The notes beneath the pieces are model-generated. The model made no database searches. It was not told the origin of the DNA and saw only the letters and a program-made list of their open reading frames with translations. A program made the translations under genes and the position numbers. From assembly GCA_913061235.1 (NCBI GenBank), contig CAJXTB010000014.1, positions 1 through 64,000 on the forward strand: a stretch of 64,000 bases of DNA, read 5' to 3'. The stretch's first letter is position 1. Every line of letters begins with the position of its first letter. The DNA comes from an uncultured Pseudomonadota bacterium. GTDB lineage: Bacteria > Myxococcota_A > UBA796 > GCA-2862545. Below are positions 7,257 through 16,417 of this stretch, one piece after another.

Positions 7257-9419
7257 ATGACGCTCAAGAACGGTACCCGACGCACCACATTCCGCTCGTG
7301 CAACCTGTGCGAGGCCATCTGCGGTCTAACCATTGACCACGATGACACGACCGTCTTCTCCATTCGTGGAGACCCCGATGACCCGCTGAGTCAGGGCTAC
7401 CTCTGCCCCAAAGCGGTAGCGCTGCAAGACCTCTATGCAGACCCAGACCGCCTGCGAACCCCGGTTCTTCGCACGGACTCTGGCTTCGTTCCGATCTCTT
7501 GGGACGACGCCTTCGACCGCATTGAGCGCGAGCTGTGGAAGGTGCGCGACACCCACGGAAACGATGCTGTGGCCGTCTACCTGGGCAATCCCACCGTTCA
7601 CAACTACGGCGCGATGCTCTTTGCACCAAAGCTCATCAAGGCGCTGCGCACCAAGAATCGCTTCTCGGCAACGTCCGTCGACCAGCTACCTCACCACTTC
7701 GCCGCTCATCACATGTTTGGCCATGGGCTGTGCATCCCTGTGCCGGACATCGACCGAACCCACTTTATGCTGATTCTGGGCGCAAACCCCGTGGTCTCCA
7801 ACGGCAGTCTGATGACGGCGCCTGGTGTGAAGCGTCGGCTCCAGGCGATTCAGCAGCGCGGCGGACAGGTCGTTGTCGTAGACCCCAAGCGCACGCAGAC
7901 GGCAGCCCTCGCAGACGAGCACATTGCGATTCGCCCAGGCACAGACGCGCTCTTCCTGGCATCCCTGCTGCATGTTGTCCTGGAAGTGGTGGACCTGTCA
8001 CAGACACTGGGCCCGCTCTTCAAGAATGTCTCCATGCTCAAGAGTTGTGTGTCCGCGCTGACTCCCGAGTTTACCGCCACGCACACCGGGGTGCCGGCAG
8101 AGACCACACGACAAACCGCTGTTGCCCTCGCTGAGGCGACGAGTGCTGTGGTGTACGGCCGAATGGGGGTGTCTACGCAGGCCAACGGAGGGCTGTGTCA
8201 CTGGCTGATCAACGTGCTCAACAGTGTCACTGGCAATCTGGACCGTCCTGGCGGTCATATGTTTCCTGCCCCCGCAGTGTCCGTGGTCTCACAGCGTGGA
8301 ACCCTTGGAAAGAGTGGCCGCTGGCACTCCGCTGTGCGGCAGCTCCCCGAGTTTGAGGGAGAACTACCGGTGTCCGCTCTGGCCGAGGACATGCTGACCA
8401 CCGGGCCCAAGCAGATTCGCGCGTTCATCACCAATGCCGGAAACCCAGTGCTCTCCACGCCAAATGGCAGGCAGCTCGACCGCGCACTGGAGGGACTGGA
8501 TTTCTTTGTGGCCATCGACATCTACGTGAACGAGACCACCCGCCACGCCAACATCATCCTGCCACCGACTGCTGGCCTAGAGACTGACCACTACGACCTT
8601 GTGTTCAACACCTTCGCGGTCCGAAACGTGGCCAAGTACTCGCCTGCCGCCCTCAAACCCGCAGCAGGAGCGCGTCATGACTACCAGATCTTCAAGGAGC
8701 TCACCCGTCGGATGACCCGGCGTGCATCCGGTATCGGGCCGCGCCTCAAGGGCTCCGTTCGTCGTGCCGCAGAGGCATGGACGACCCCACAGCGGCTGCT
8801 AAACATCGGCCTCATGCAGGGGCCCTACGGCGCCTCCAAGAAGCCTAAGAGTGGTCTGACACTTCGGCGGCTCAAGCGTGCGGTACACGGCGTGGACCTG
8901 GGGCCGCTCACTCCCCGTCTGCCGGGTGCTCTTCGCACACGCGATCACAAAGTCGACCTGGCTCCGGACATCTTTGTCCAGCACTTGGCCGCGGTCGTCT
9001 CGGCTCTCACCGAGCCCGTACCGTCGGACGGTACCTTCGCTCTGATCGGTCGGCGCGACCTGCGAGACAACAACTCGTGGATGCACAATACCACTCGCCT
9101 GATGCGCGGAAAGACCCGGTGTACGCTTCAGATGAACCCGGTCGATGCCGAGCGTTTGGCGCTCGAAAACGGTGACGACGTCAGCGTTCGCTCTCGTGTG
9201 GGCACCATTGAACTGCCTGTCGAAGTCAGCGATGCGCTCATGCCTGGGGTGGTCAGCATCCCGCATGGCTACGGGCACAACCGCCGCGGCGTGACCCTGA
9301 AGGTGGCGAGCCAGCACGCTGGTGTGAGCATCAACGATGTGCAGGATGAGCAGATCGTAGACCCCCTCACCGGAAACGCAGCGTTCTCGGGTCAGCGCGT
9401 CACGGTGAGCCGTCTCTGA
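7257..9419 (+). CDS. Molybdopterin-dependent oxidoreductase (MopB superfamily)
   Basis: Cytoplasmic-type bis-MGD oxidoreductase of 720 residues, with no Tat signal. The ATG at 7257 follows AGGA by six bases, and the translation then matches the family N terminus. Residues C15, C18, C22 and C50 form the CX2CX3CX27C [4Fe-4S] site. The middle carries the MopB fold, with MGD-contacting stretches such as LILGANPVVSNGS and ITNAGNPVLST. The last 120 residues are the molydopterin dinucleotide-binding domain. At the usual Mo-ligand position the sequence reads SVDQLPHH, with no Cys and no in-frame UGA, so it is not a Cys- or Sec-type formate dehydrogenase. Substrate unknown; no partner subunit is adjacent. 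Confidence 0.9.
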   Translation: MTLKNGTRRTTFRSCNLCEAICGLTIDHDDTTVFSIRGDPDDPLSQGYLCPKAVALQDLYADPDRLRTPVLRTDSGFVPISWDDAFDRIERELWKVRDTHGNDAVAVYLGNPTVHNYGAMLFAPKLIKALRTKNRFSATSVDQLPHHFAAHHMFGHGLCIPVPDIDRTHFMLILGANPVVSNGSLMTAPGVKRRLQAIQQRGGQVVVVDPKRTQTAALADEHIAIRPGTDALFLASLLHVVLEVVDLSQTLGPLFKNVSMLKSCVSALTPEFTATHTGVPAETTRQTAVALAEATSAVVYGRMGVSTQANGGLCHWLINVLNSVTGNLDRPGGHMFPAPAVSVVSQRGTLGKSGRWHSAVRQLPEFEGELPVSALAEDMLTTGPKQIRAFITNAGNPVLSTPNGRQLDRALEGLDFFVAIDIYVNETTRHANIILPPTAGLETDHYDLVFNTFAVRNVAKYSPAALKPAAGARHDYQIFKELTRRMTRRASGIGPRLKGSVRRAAEAWTTPQRLLNIGLMQGPYGASKKPKSGLTLRRLKRAVHGVDLGPLTPRLPGALRTRDHKVDLAPDIFVQHLAAVVSALTEPVPSDGTFALIGRRDLRDNNSWMHNTTRLMRGKTRCTLQMNPVDAERLALENGDDVSVRSRVGTIELPVEVSDALMPGVVSIPHGYGHNRRGVTLKVASQHAGVSINDVQDEQIVDPLTGNAAFSGQRVTVSRL

Positions 9420-9431
9420 GTCGGGCGGTTC

Positions 9432-10019
9432 CTACAGAGGGTACTCGGACTTGGCGTAGGTGGCTGTCTGGATGCCCGCTCCGATCTGCCAAGTATGGGA
9501 GTCTCCAAGAAGAAGTGCGTGAACATCTACGCGACCGGAAAGACCGTGTGTGGCGAGCTCGGGGCGGGTGAAGTCGTTGCCGGTGGCGAAGTACGGGGTG
9601 AGGTTCTTGCTGACGGTGCCGCCCAACAGCGTGCCAACGCCCTTGCGGCCAGTCTGCCACTGGGCGCCGATCTGCGCCAGGGCCTCCCAGTACGGTATCC
9701 AGCCAACGTGCCACGGATCAACAGATGCGATGCCGAGACCTAGGCGGGCATCGAAGGTGCCGACGCCGCCATGTAGGCCGACTCCGAGCTCTGGTGCGAC
9801 GATGGGCCACAGCGAGATGGGCCCGCAGCTGGGCTCACCGGGCCTTCCACAGCGGCTCGCAAGAGAGACCTGAGGAGACGCCGACAGTCGAACGCCGAGG
9901 GGAACCTCTTGGCCGGGGCGATGCTCGACGGACAACGCGACAGTCACCTCTAGGTTCTGGGCAGACGCGGTAGAGGCCCACACAAGTGCGCAGGCGGCTA
10001 CGGCGGTGACGATTCGCAT
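9432..10019 (-). CDS. Exported outer-membrane-barrel-like protein
   Basis: Protein of 195 residues with a clear Sec signal (MRIVTAVAACALVWASTASA, cleavage before Q). The mature chain alternates polar and hydrophobic residues and is Gly-rich, as in small outer-membrane beta-barrels, with a Cys pair (C57, C65) in a loop. No named family is recognised. It may be distantly related to the two paralogous barrels at 13136 and 19876, but the resemblance is only in general character. It converges on the oxidoreductase gene with a 12-bp gap. Confidence 0.68.
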   Translation of the reverse strand: MRIVTAVAACALVWASTASAQNLEVTVALSVEHRPGQEVPLGVRLSASPQVSLASRCGRPGEPSCGPISLWPIVAPELGVGLHGGVGTFDARLGLGIASVDPWHVGWIPYWEALAQIGAQWQTGRKGVGTLLGGTVSKNLTPYFATGNDFTRPELATHGLSGRVDVHALLLGDSHTWQIGAGIQTATYAKSEYPL

Positions 10020-10146
10020 GTACAGTCTCCATCAAGTCGATGGGGTCACAGTACGCGATGTGCACGATGTCCGCTAGCACTGATTGATGGACCGTGGTCC
10101 GAGTGGTCGCTTCGATTCGTCCGCACCGTCCACCAGCGTTTGTGCC

Positions 10147-10800
10147 CTACCGGTTGGGAGTCCCGTCAGTTTGACCGTACACGGTGATCTCTGTTGTCAG
10201 GCCACTACTATCGAAGCTTGACACCCCAATGAATGGCGAAAAGAAGCTGAGACTCTGGAATCCGCTGTCGCCGCCAAAGTAGAATGATGGGTCGCCGAAT
10301 ACGTCGGTGAAACAGCTGAGCGGAATCCCCGTTGTCAGGCCGTCGGTGGTGGCGCCTGAGAACAGCCCGCTCGTGACGAAGACCTCCGCAAGGGCTCCGA
10401 CATTGGGCTCACCGTCTGCGTCATCATCCGCGAACTCGACACCGAATCCGAGCCAGGTGCACTCGGTATTGGGGGAGTCTTCAATGGCTATGCAGTCGCC
10501 TTCTCCATGCGCCGCGACCCAATCTTCGATGGCCTCGTCAATGCAGGCATCACCAATGCAGGCAGCGTACAGGTCGAGCTCACCGTCACCGGTTTGCTCT
10601 GTTGTGCATGGTGCGATTGCACTCAGGAACTCGCCGTAGGTCGTTGGGGTGGCTCCGTCTTCCAAGTCATCCGAGTCATCGACTTGGTAGCACAGGCCGT
10701 CGTCACCTAGCTCGAACCCGTCGATGCACACGGCGTCTTCTGAGGTGCACGCGCCGGATGTGATGAGCAAAATGGCTAGCGATATGCGTGAATGGACCAA
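10147..10800 (-). CDS. Cys-rich lipoprotein of unknown function
   Basis: Protein of 217 residues from a TTG at 10800. This start is chosen because GGGAG lies five bases upstream and the translation then gives a compact lipoprotein signal ending in the lipobox SGAC; the next ATG upstream is 38 codons away and would bury the signal. The mature part has about eight further cysteines in acidic sequence (for example YAACIGDACIDEAIEDW), suggesting disulfides in an extracytoplasmic domain. No family recognised. The 127 bp between it and the gene ending at 10019 hold only short imperfect repeats. Confidence 0.65.
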   Translation of the reverse strand: MVHSRISLAILLITSGACTSEDAVCIDGFELGDDGLCYQVDDSDDLEDGATPTTYGEFLSAIAPCTTEQTGDGELDLYAACIGDACIDEAIEDWVAAHGEGDCIAIEDSPNTECTWLGFGVEFADDDADGEPNVGALAEVFVTSGLFSGATTDGLTTGIPLSCFTDVFGDPSFYFGGDSGFQSLSFFSPFIGVSSFDSSGLTTEITVYGQTDGTPNR

Positions 10801-11046
10801 GAGATCTCCCTGTTTGACCTCGCTTTTACCCCCTACTGGCGGTTTGTCTATTCGCAAATGCAGAATGCACACCTTTGATAAGGCATCGGATGACGCCAGC
10901 AAGACCTGCCGCATTTGGAGCGTTCCGCGGTTCCGTCACGTCTGCCAGCGGCACGCGACATCTGTGACGCAAGTACGATACAAGCCGGGCTCTTGGCGGG
11001 GAAGGTGTAGCCAGTCCCGACTCTGCCGCCTTTATAGGAGCTCATC

Positions 11047-11466
11047 ATGCGGAGTCTTTTGCTTGTTGGAATGTCCTTTCTCGCCGTCGGATGTGGTGAC
11101 ATCATCGACCCAACACTCGAAGCGGCCAGCATTGAAGTCGATGGCACGGTTGTGCAGAGCATCGACATCACTCTGTCCGGCAACAACGTGTTCAGTGAGC
11201 CTGTGGACCCGGATGCCGTCATTATCCTTGGCTACAATGAGCCTATCGACAACGGAACCGCTCAGGACCACATCTACATTGAGAACACCGCGGGTGAAGC
11301 GATTGACGCGACTGTTGCGCTTCAGCTCACCAACGTCGTGATTACGCCAACGGCGTCTATGGCCTCTGAGAACCACACCATCCGTGTGGAGTCCGGCATT
11401 GATGACGCATCGGGCAACACGACCGAGACTGCTGTGGACATCACGTTCTTCGTGTCCGCCGACTGA
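11047..11466 (+). CDS. Small lipoprotein with bacterial Ig-like domain
   Basis: Protein of 139 residues starting MRSLLLVGMSFLAVGC, a lipoprotein signal, with TAGGAG eight bases upstream of the ATG. The mature chain fits one Ig-like domain of the Big_5 kind: a VFSEPVDPDAVI strand, LTNVVITPTA, and the closing GIDDASGN loop. Likely a surface or periplasmic binding module with no enzyme activity. The 246-bp region upstream is divergent with the lipoprotein at 10147-10800 and shows no clear promoter. The 230 bp downstream (11467-11697) hold no gene apart from the promoter noted at 11640. Confidence 0.75.
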   Translation: MRSLLLVGMSFLAVGCGDIIDPTLEAASIEVDGTVVQSIDITLSGNNVFSEPVDPDAVIILGYNEPIDNGTAQDHIYIENTAGEAIDATVALQLTNVVITPTASMASENHTIRVESGIDDASGNTTETAVDITFFVSAD

Positions 11467-11639
11467 GGCCTTGTCCAAGAAGACAGCGGTGCTGCTCCAG
11501 GTAGACCCTGGCTGTGCCGCTCGAGCACGCGTCGAGCTTCCCCGCCGTGGGCCTGTACCCGGAAGATGACGGCAGTCAGCGTCTGAGCGCGTGATTGCTT
11601 GAACGGCCAGTTTGTTCCCCAATCTTTACGCCGAGTCTC

Positions 11640-11669
11640 TTGGCGTTCTTGGCTCGCTCCATTTACAAT
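11640..11669 (+). promoter_or_regulatory. Putative sigma70-type promoter
   Basis: TTGGCG at 11640-11645 and TACAAT at 11664-11669 are separated by 18 bp, a near-consensus housekeeping promoter. Transcription would start near 11676, giving a leader of about 22 bases before the GTG at 11698 and supporting that start. Confidence 0.5.
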
Positions 11670-11697
11670 GGTGGCCGAATCATCCCGGGGAATCACT

Positions 11698-12990
11698 GTG
11701 CACCTTTTGTTTTTGTCGCTCCTACTTCCAACGGCTTCGGCCGCAGACTCCGACAATGACGGATGCGTGGACAGTTTTTTTGATGCGAATGGCGCCTGTG
11801 TGGCCACGACAGCATCCCTGGCTGCCAGCGTTGTGGTTGAGGCGAGTAGCGTTATTCGCGACCATGCGTCCATTGGCGCAGACACGACCATAGAGTCTGG
11901 TGTTCACATTGGTGAAGGAACGACGATTACCGGTCGCATCTCTGCCTCTGGCCCCCGTCGCATACAGACCGACACCTACATTGGCCGCCGAGTGACCCTG
12001 GGCGCAGACCACTTGATTGGCGCTGACAACAGCATTGGTCGTTCTGTTGATATTGGAGCGCGCATTGAGACCGGCGGGGCAGTCGCCCTTGGGTACGGCG
12101 GTGTCGTCGGAGATGACGTCTCCATTGGAGCGGGTACTGTCGTCGGAAATCTCGTTCAAATCGGTGACAATACCGCGTTGGCTGCTGGAACCGTATTGGG
12201 GCGCGGAGTGACCATCCTCGACTCCGCTTCTTCTACCTCCATTGGTGGAATCATTGGACCGGACGTGCATATCGGCACGAATGCAAGCATCTCGACCACT
12301 GCACGTATTCGAAAACGCACAACACTGGGCGACGATGTGACCGTGATGGGTAGCGTCCGCATTGGCCGCGACGCGCAGATCGGTGACGGAGCTACGGTGG
12401 GAGCGAACGTCAGAATCGCCGCCGGAGCACAGGTCACAGCGAACAGCGACGTACCCGATGGAGCGGTCATCTCCCGCGGCGTGGAGTTCGACAACGCCGC
12501 ATCTTCTGCAACAACTGCTGCGGGTTGCCTGACCGCCACCATTCATCCAAACAATTCTACCCAAGATGTTTTGGATATCCCTGTTGGAGCCTTCGCCTGC
12601 TTCATCTCCAATGATGGGTGGGTGTACGCGCTCAAGTTGTCCAACCCATTGCCGCGAACCACCGGAGTTGCTGGCTTGATCGGTGGGTCTTCGCGCAGCT
12701 ACATCGACGAGGTGTGGACCTACAATCCCGCCGGTGCGGGTACCTGGCGACAGACAACAACATCCGACCATCCTCAGGGCACTGCCGGTGGTGGAGACCA
12801 AATGTACACCGATGGTAGTTGGTATGGAAACGGGGCCTATTGGTTGTTCTCGGACGCAAACTGCACCAGCAACATTTCGTCGTTGTCATACACCTACCAG
12901 ATCTGGAGCGGGCAAAACTGCGGGGATGGTCTGACCACTCTGTTCTGGGCCGGCGGCACGAAGCACTACATCAATACCCTTCGGTACTAG
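11698..12990 (+). CDS. Secreted left-handed beta-helix (hexapeptide repeat) protein
   Basis: Protein of 430 residues from a GTG at 11698, with CCGGGGAA upstream. It opens with a Sec signal (HLLFLSLLLPTASA). Residues about 35-270 are hexapeptide repeats of the [LIV]-G-x4 kind (IGADTTI, VHIGEGTTI, VSIGAGTVV, VRIGRDAQIGDGATVG), which build a left-handed beta-helix as in acyltransferases and gamma carbonic anhydrases. The last 150 residues form a separate Trp-, Gly- and Cys-containing domain. The helix lacks the His residues that would mark a transferase or anhydrase site. Because it is exported, a structural or adhesive role is more likely than cytosolic acyl transfer. Function unknown. Confidence 0.78.
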   Translation: MHLLFLSLLLPTASAADSDNDGCVDSFFDANGACVATTASLAASVVVEASSVIRDHASIGADTTIESGVHIGEGTTITGRISASGPRRIQTDTYIGRRVTLGADHLIGADNSIGRSVDIGARIETGGAVALGYGGVVGDDVSIGAGTVVGNLVQIGDNTALAAGTVLGRGVTILDSASSTSIGGIIGPDVHIGTNASISTTARIRKRTTLGDDVTVMGSVRIGRDAQIGDGATVGANVRIAAGAQVTANSDVPDGAVISRGVEFDNAASSATTAAGCLTATIHPNNSTQDVLDIPVGAFACFISNDGWVYALKLSNPLPRTTGVAGLIGGSSRSYIDEVWTYNPAGAGTWRQTTTSDHPQGTAGGGDQMYTDGSWYGNGAYWLFSDANCTSNISSLSYTYQIWSGQNCGDGLTTLFWAGGTKHYINTLRY

Positions 12991-13135
12991 TTGCCAGACG
13001 ACAGAACGGGCCGTTCGCCAACCACCGAACTGCGGCCCTAGCTGTCCATTGCGGTCTCAATGCCCCTCGCCAACGCCTCAAGCTGATGGAATGATGGAGG
13101 TCCCGACAAGTGAGTCGGTGACCTAGGAGGCGTGG

Positions 13136-13750
13136 ATGTTCAGGGTGCTGGCGATGTTTGGGGGCGTACTGGCAGTGACCGCTGCCCAAGCACAAGCGCC
13201 GCTACGTGCAGATGTGGGCGTGTTGGGGGGGCTGGTTCACAGTGACTCTCCCGTGGCGCCAGCGCTGGGCATGAGCATGGGACTGCGGTGGAAGGAGCTG
13301 GTTTCAGTCCGCTTTCGAGTTGGCTACGTCGCCGTTCAGAAGCAGGCCAATGTGGCCTACCCATCCGGGCCGCCCCTGGACAGCGTTGAGCACGGACTGG
13401 CGGATGTCTCCCTGCTGTTCGAGCCCATCTTGGTCGACGTTGTCGGGTGGAACGCCAGAATTCACCTGGGCGTTGGAGCGGGAGTGGTTCGGACGATTGA
13501 CGACCTTGACTCTGTCCAGCGGCAAGACGACCCGTACGCCCTGCTGGCGTCGCGGCAATGGCACCCCACCGCGAGCTGGACTGTCGGCCTGTCGGGACCG
13601 ATTACTCGCCATCTAGCAGTGTCTTTCGACGTGTTGTCGCTGTACTATGTCGAGGTTTTCCCGCTACAAACCCAGGTGCAACGACCACTCGTTACCAGCC
13701 TGTCGCTTCTGTTTCGTCCGTCTCGACGCAAGCCCCCAACGCACGATTGA
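13136..13750 (+). CDS. Outer-membrane beta-barrel-like protein (paralogue A)
   Basis: Protein of 204 residues with a Sec signal (MFRVLAMFGGVLAVTAAQAQ) and TAGGAGG about seven bases before the ATG. The mature chain has alternating strands and ends in hydrophobic residues typical of small barrels. It is a clear paralogue of the gene at 19876: both share APLRADVGV, VGWNxRIHLGVG, and QWHPTASWTVGLSGP. The 145 bp upstream (12991-13135) contain no gene. Function unknown; likely an outer-membrane porin-like or structural protein. Confidence 0.72.
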   Translation: MFRVLAMFGGVLAVTAAQAQAPLRADVGVLGGLVHSDSPVAPALGMSMGLRWKELVSVRFRVGYVAVQKQANVAYPSGPPLDSVEHGLADVSLLFEPILVDVVGWNARIHLGVGAGVVRTIDDLDSVQRQDDPYALLASRQWHPTASWTVGLSGPITRHLAVSFDVLSLYYVEVFPLQTQVQRPLVTSLSLLFRPSRRKPPTHD

Positions 13751-13771
13751 CCACGCTGCTTCCAGGGGGAT

Positions 13772-16321
13772 TCACCGGCTGTACAGAATCCCGAATCTGT
13801 GCACAACAATCGCACTATCATCGGTGATGAAGATGGCGTTGAGGGCCTTGAGTTCGTCGGTGGTGGGCGACAGTGGGGTGATGTCTCGCGTGACCTCAGC
13901 TGACCGCGTCCACACACCCGGAGTGGGGTCGACCGGTCGCTGAAGTGGACTTCCGGCGAGTACCACTTCGTCCGGCAGCTGGGCGGTGAGGGGCTCCACA
14001 TCTCGGTAGCTCCGCTCGTAGCGCTGGGTGGGCAGGTTCAGGCTCTGAATCACATCGCTGGTGGGGAGCATGAGTGTGCCGGTAGATGAGCTACCGCCGA
14101 TTATGCGAGCGCCAGAGCGGTCATGCAGGGGGCTGTTTGGGATGACGTGCTCGGTAGACGACCACGACATGCCCACTGCGGGCTGGCCCTGTTCATCCAC
14201 GAAGGCAATGGCGCGCGAGGGCTCTGGAACAAAGCGGTAGGTCACGTCTCCAGGACCGACAGACTCCACTTCTGCCCACCCGTAGACATCAGCTTTGGCC
14301 ATGGCTTCCCGGTAGGTACCCAACGGAACGTAGGGCGGGTCTGTGGGGACATAGTTTTGTTGAAAGAGGGCCTGAAACAGGCGTGTCTGCTCTATTCCCT
14401 GCGGCAATGCGCTGGAACAATGCAGGATAACCTCACTATTGGCGCCGCTTCGAATCGATAGGGGGCGGTCCGTGGTTCGGTCCCGGTCGCGAAACGGCAC
14501 CGTGAGCTCTGTCGCGTCTTCAAGGAGGCTCTCATCCACGATGGCCACACCGTTGGAGGCGGTCAGACCGACAGGGGTCCTGCGACCGCTCGCGTCCTTG
14601 GCCGAGATGACCACGTCTGCAATCGGCTCACCGGCGCAGTCCTTCACGGTCACCCTTGGCCCGCTTGGAACGCCGAGCGGCACGTCGGAGTCAAGTCGGG
14701 TCGCCATTGCGTACGCTCGCTCTAGGTCGGGGTGGGACAGCTCAACGTGGCCGTTGCTTGCGGCGCGCACAGGCCAGATGGATCCATCGCTGAGCACGCC
14801 AATGACCACATCTTGGCCCTCTCGAATTCGCCCGCGAACGCCCAGTGCTTCGAGCTTGGCGACGTTTCGCCCGACCTGAACCTCGGCATCAATCGCATGG
14901 GCAACGCCGTCTCCCAGCACTTCGTAGCGAACGGGACCGACCACTGAGCTCTGGATACGCAACAGGTCGCCTGCAGGGTTGACCAGGTTCCACATGCGGG
15001 AGTGCGGGTAGTCGGCGCGCGGGCCCAATACAGAGCCGTCGGCGGAGGTCACGCGGTTGGCGACGTTGCGCCCCAATTCCACAACCGTGATGACCTCACC
15101 GTTGTCCATGGGCTCAAAGGACCGGTCGAAGGGTGCGCCAGCTCCGTCGAGGTCCACGAGCACCGAGTTGTTGATCAGCGCCACGCCGCCTAGCACTTGG
15201 ATGTCTTCGTACCCGGGGAAGGAGCGCGTCACCGTGCCGTCTAACTGCATGAGCTGCGACCCGGCATTTCCTCCGAGAAGGACCGATTCTCCGTCTGGGC
15301 TCCATCCGCGGAACGACGCACCGGGAGTTGTGAATAGAACAGCGCCCGTTGCAACCTCGATGAGGTCGGTTTGAGTCGACTCATCCACCGTCAGCCGATG
15401 GTCGACGGCAACGTGTCTGCCCGTTGGAGACGGCCAGAAGGCAGCCCCACGACTTGCTGAAACAACCACGCGCGCAGCGCCATTGTCTTGGACGTAAAGA
15501 GTGTTGTTGTCGACTCTGAACCGTTGTTCGCCGGCTACACGCGAGAACGCTGGCTCGGACAGTTCTTCCCATTCGGCCGAGCCATCTAGCGGGCGTAACC
15601 ACAGCTCTCCTGTCTCTTCGCGGTGCCACATGCCCCCATCGACCACCCGAACGGGAACCTTGTCCGTCTGCCACTCGGTGTCTCCGAACCGCACATTCGT
15701 ACCCGTGTCCGACTGGCTCACAATGACCAGCTCGCCGGCCCAGGAGTGCAGCGAGATCTGAGCATTCGGACCGGCTAAGACGTTGCCGTCCACAATGTCA
15801 GCAACGCCTGCGGTGGTCCATGACGTCCGGTTGCCGTCCGCGTCGAACAGGCCTTCCAGTCGGGCGACGCCGCTTCGCGTGAGCAGATGTGGGTCCAACA
15901 ATGGTGAGGGCAACACCGCCAGAACGTCGCCACCAATGGCGCACACTGGATGCGACGACGGGGCTTGCTCGCACAACTCCAGACGCTCGGCAATGGGCAG
16001 CCGTTCACACCTGCGGCGGACCCCTTGCATGCAGTCCGCATCCCGTTCGTTCTCGGTCATGACATCAATGTGGTCACACCCTTCGGACTCGCCAGCGATG
16101 CACGCTTGGGCGTACCAGTACTTGGCTTGGTCCCAGCGCCAATAGAACGGCTTAGGGGCGTTAGCGGCGCGCGCCAGGTCAAGCCCGAAAGACGCCATGG
16201 TCGTGTCTGCCAGCGCCAAACACGCTGGACCGTCCAAGGCGGCACAGGACTCCCGCCACTCGGTGACGGTGGCGTTGTCTATGGGGTCGGCGGCGGCGAG
16301 AAATACAAGGAGAGGTAGCAT
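13772..16321 (-). CDS. Large exported protein with beta-propeller-like and carboxypeptidase-regulatory-like domains
   Basis: Protein of 849 residues. The ATG at 16321 is used because the translation then begins MLPLLVFLAAADP, a short signal; the frame upstream is only the antisense of the next gene. The first 130 residues are Cys-rich (eight or more Cys, for example ESCAALDGPACLALADT). The middle reads like propeller blades: repeated strands with SPTGRHVAVD and WSPDGESVLLGG, as in WD40/TolB-like PD40 repeats. Near residue 600 a segment (VTVKDCAGEPIADVVISAKD) matches the carboxypeptidase-regulatory-like fold. No peptidase catalytic residues are seen. Probably periplasmic or surface-located; exact role unknown. 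Confidence 0.72.
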   Translation of the reverse strand: MLPLLVFLAAADPIDNATVTEWRESCAALDGPACLALADTTMASFGLDLARAANAPKPFYWRWDQAKYWYAQACIAGESEGCDHIDVMTENERDADCMQGVRRRCERLPIAERLELCEQAPSSHPVCAIGGDVLAVLPSPLLDPHLLTRSGVARLEGLFDADGNRTSWTTAGVADIVDGNVLAGPNAQISLHSWAGELVIVSQSDTGTNVRFGDTEWQTDKVPVRVVDGGMWHREETGELWLRPLDGSAEWEELSEPAFSRVAGEQRFRVDNNTLYVQDNGAARVVVSASRGAAFWPSPTGRHVAVDHRLTVDESTQTDLIEVATGAVLFTTPGASFRGWSPDGESVLLGGNAGSQLMQLDGTVTRSFPGYEDIQVLGGVALINNSVLVDLDGAGAPFDRSFEPMDNGEVITVVELGRNVANRVTSADGSVLGPRADYPHSRMWNLVNPAGDLLRIQSSVVGPVRYEVLGDGVAHAIDAEVQVGRNVAKLEALGVRGRIREGQDVVIGVLSDGSIWPVRAASNGHVELSHPDLERAYAMATRLDSDVPLGVPSGPRVTVKDCAGEPIADVVISAKDASGRRTPVGLTASNGVAIVDESLLEDATELTVPFRDRDRTTDRPLSIRSGANSEVILHCSSALPQGIEQTRLFQALFQQNYVPTDPPYVPLGTYREAMAKADVYGWAEVESVGPGDVTYRFVPEPSRAIAFVDEQGQPAVGMSWSSTEHVIPNSPLHDRSGARIIGGSSSTGTLMLPTSDVIQSLNLPTQRYERSYRDVEPLTAQLPDEVVLAGSPLQRPVDPTPGVWTRSAEVTRDITPLSPTTDELKALNAIFITDDSAIVVHRFGILYSR

Positions 16322-16417
16322 TGGGCCTGGGTAACATCCAGACGGGCCAGATGCTGGGGGCTGTTCACGGATGAGAATGCCGCAAGCTGCGCTACTGTGC
16401 GGGTTCCGGAGTTCTGA

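Noticed and set aside
7257-9419. Selenocysteine in the molybdopterin oxidoreductase
   Set aside because: The frame has no internal UGA, and the usual Sec/Cys position holds neither residue.
11722-12801. Minus-strand open frame of 359 codons
   Set aside because: Wholly antisense to the hexapeptide-repeat gene, whose repeats are unmistakable; composition is that of a shadow frame.
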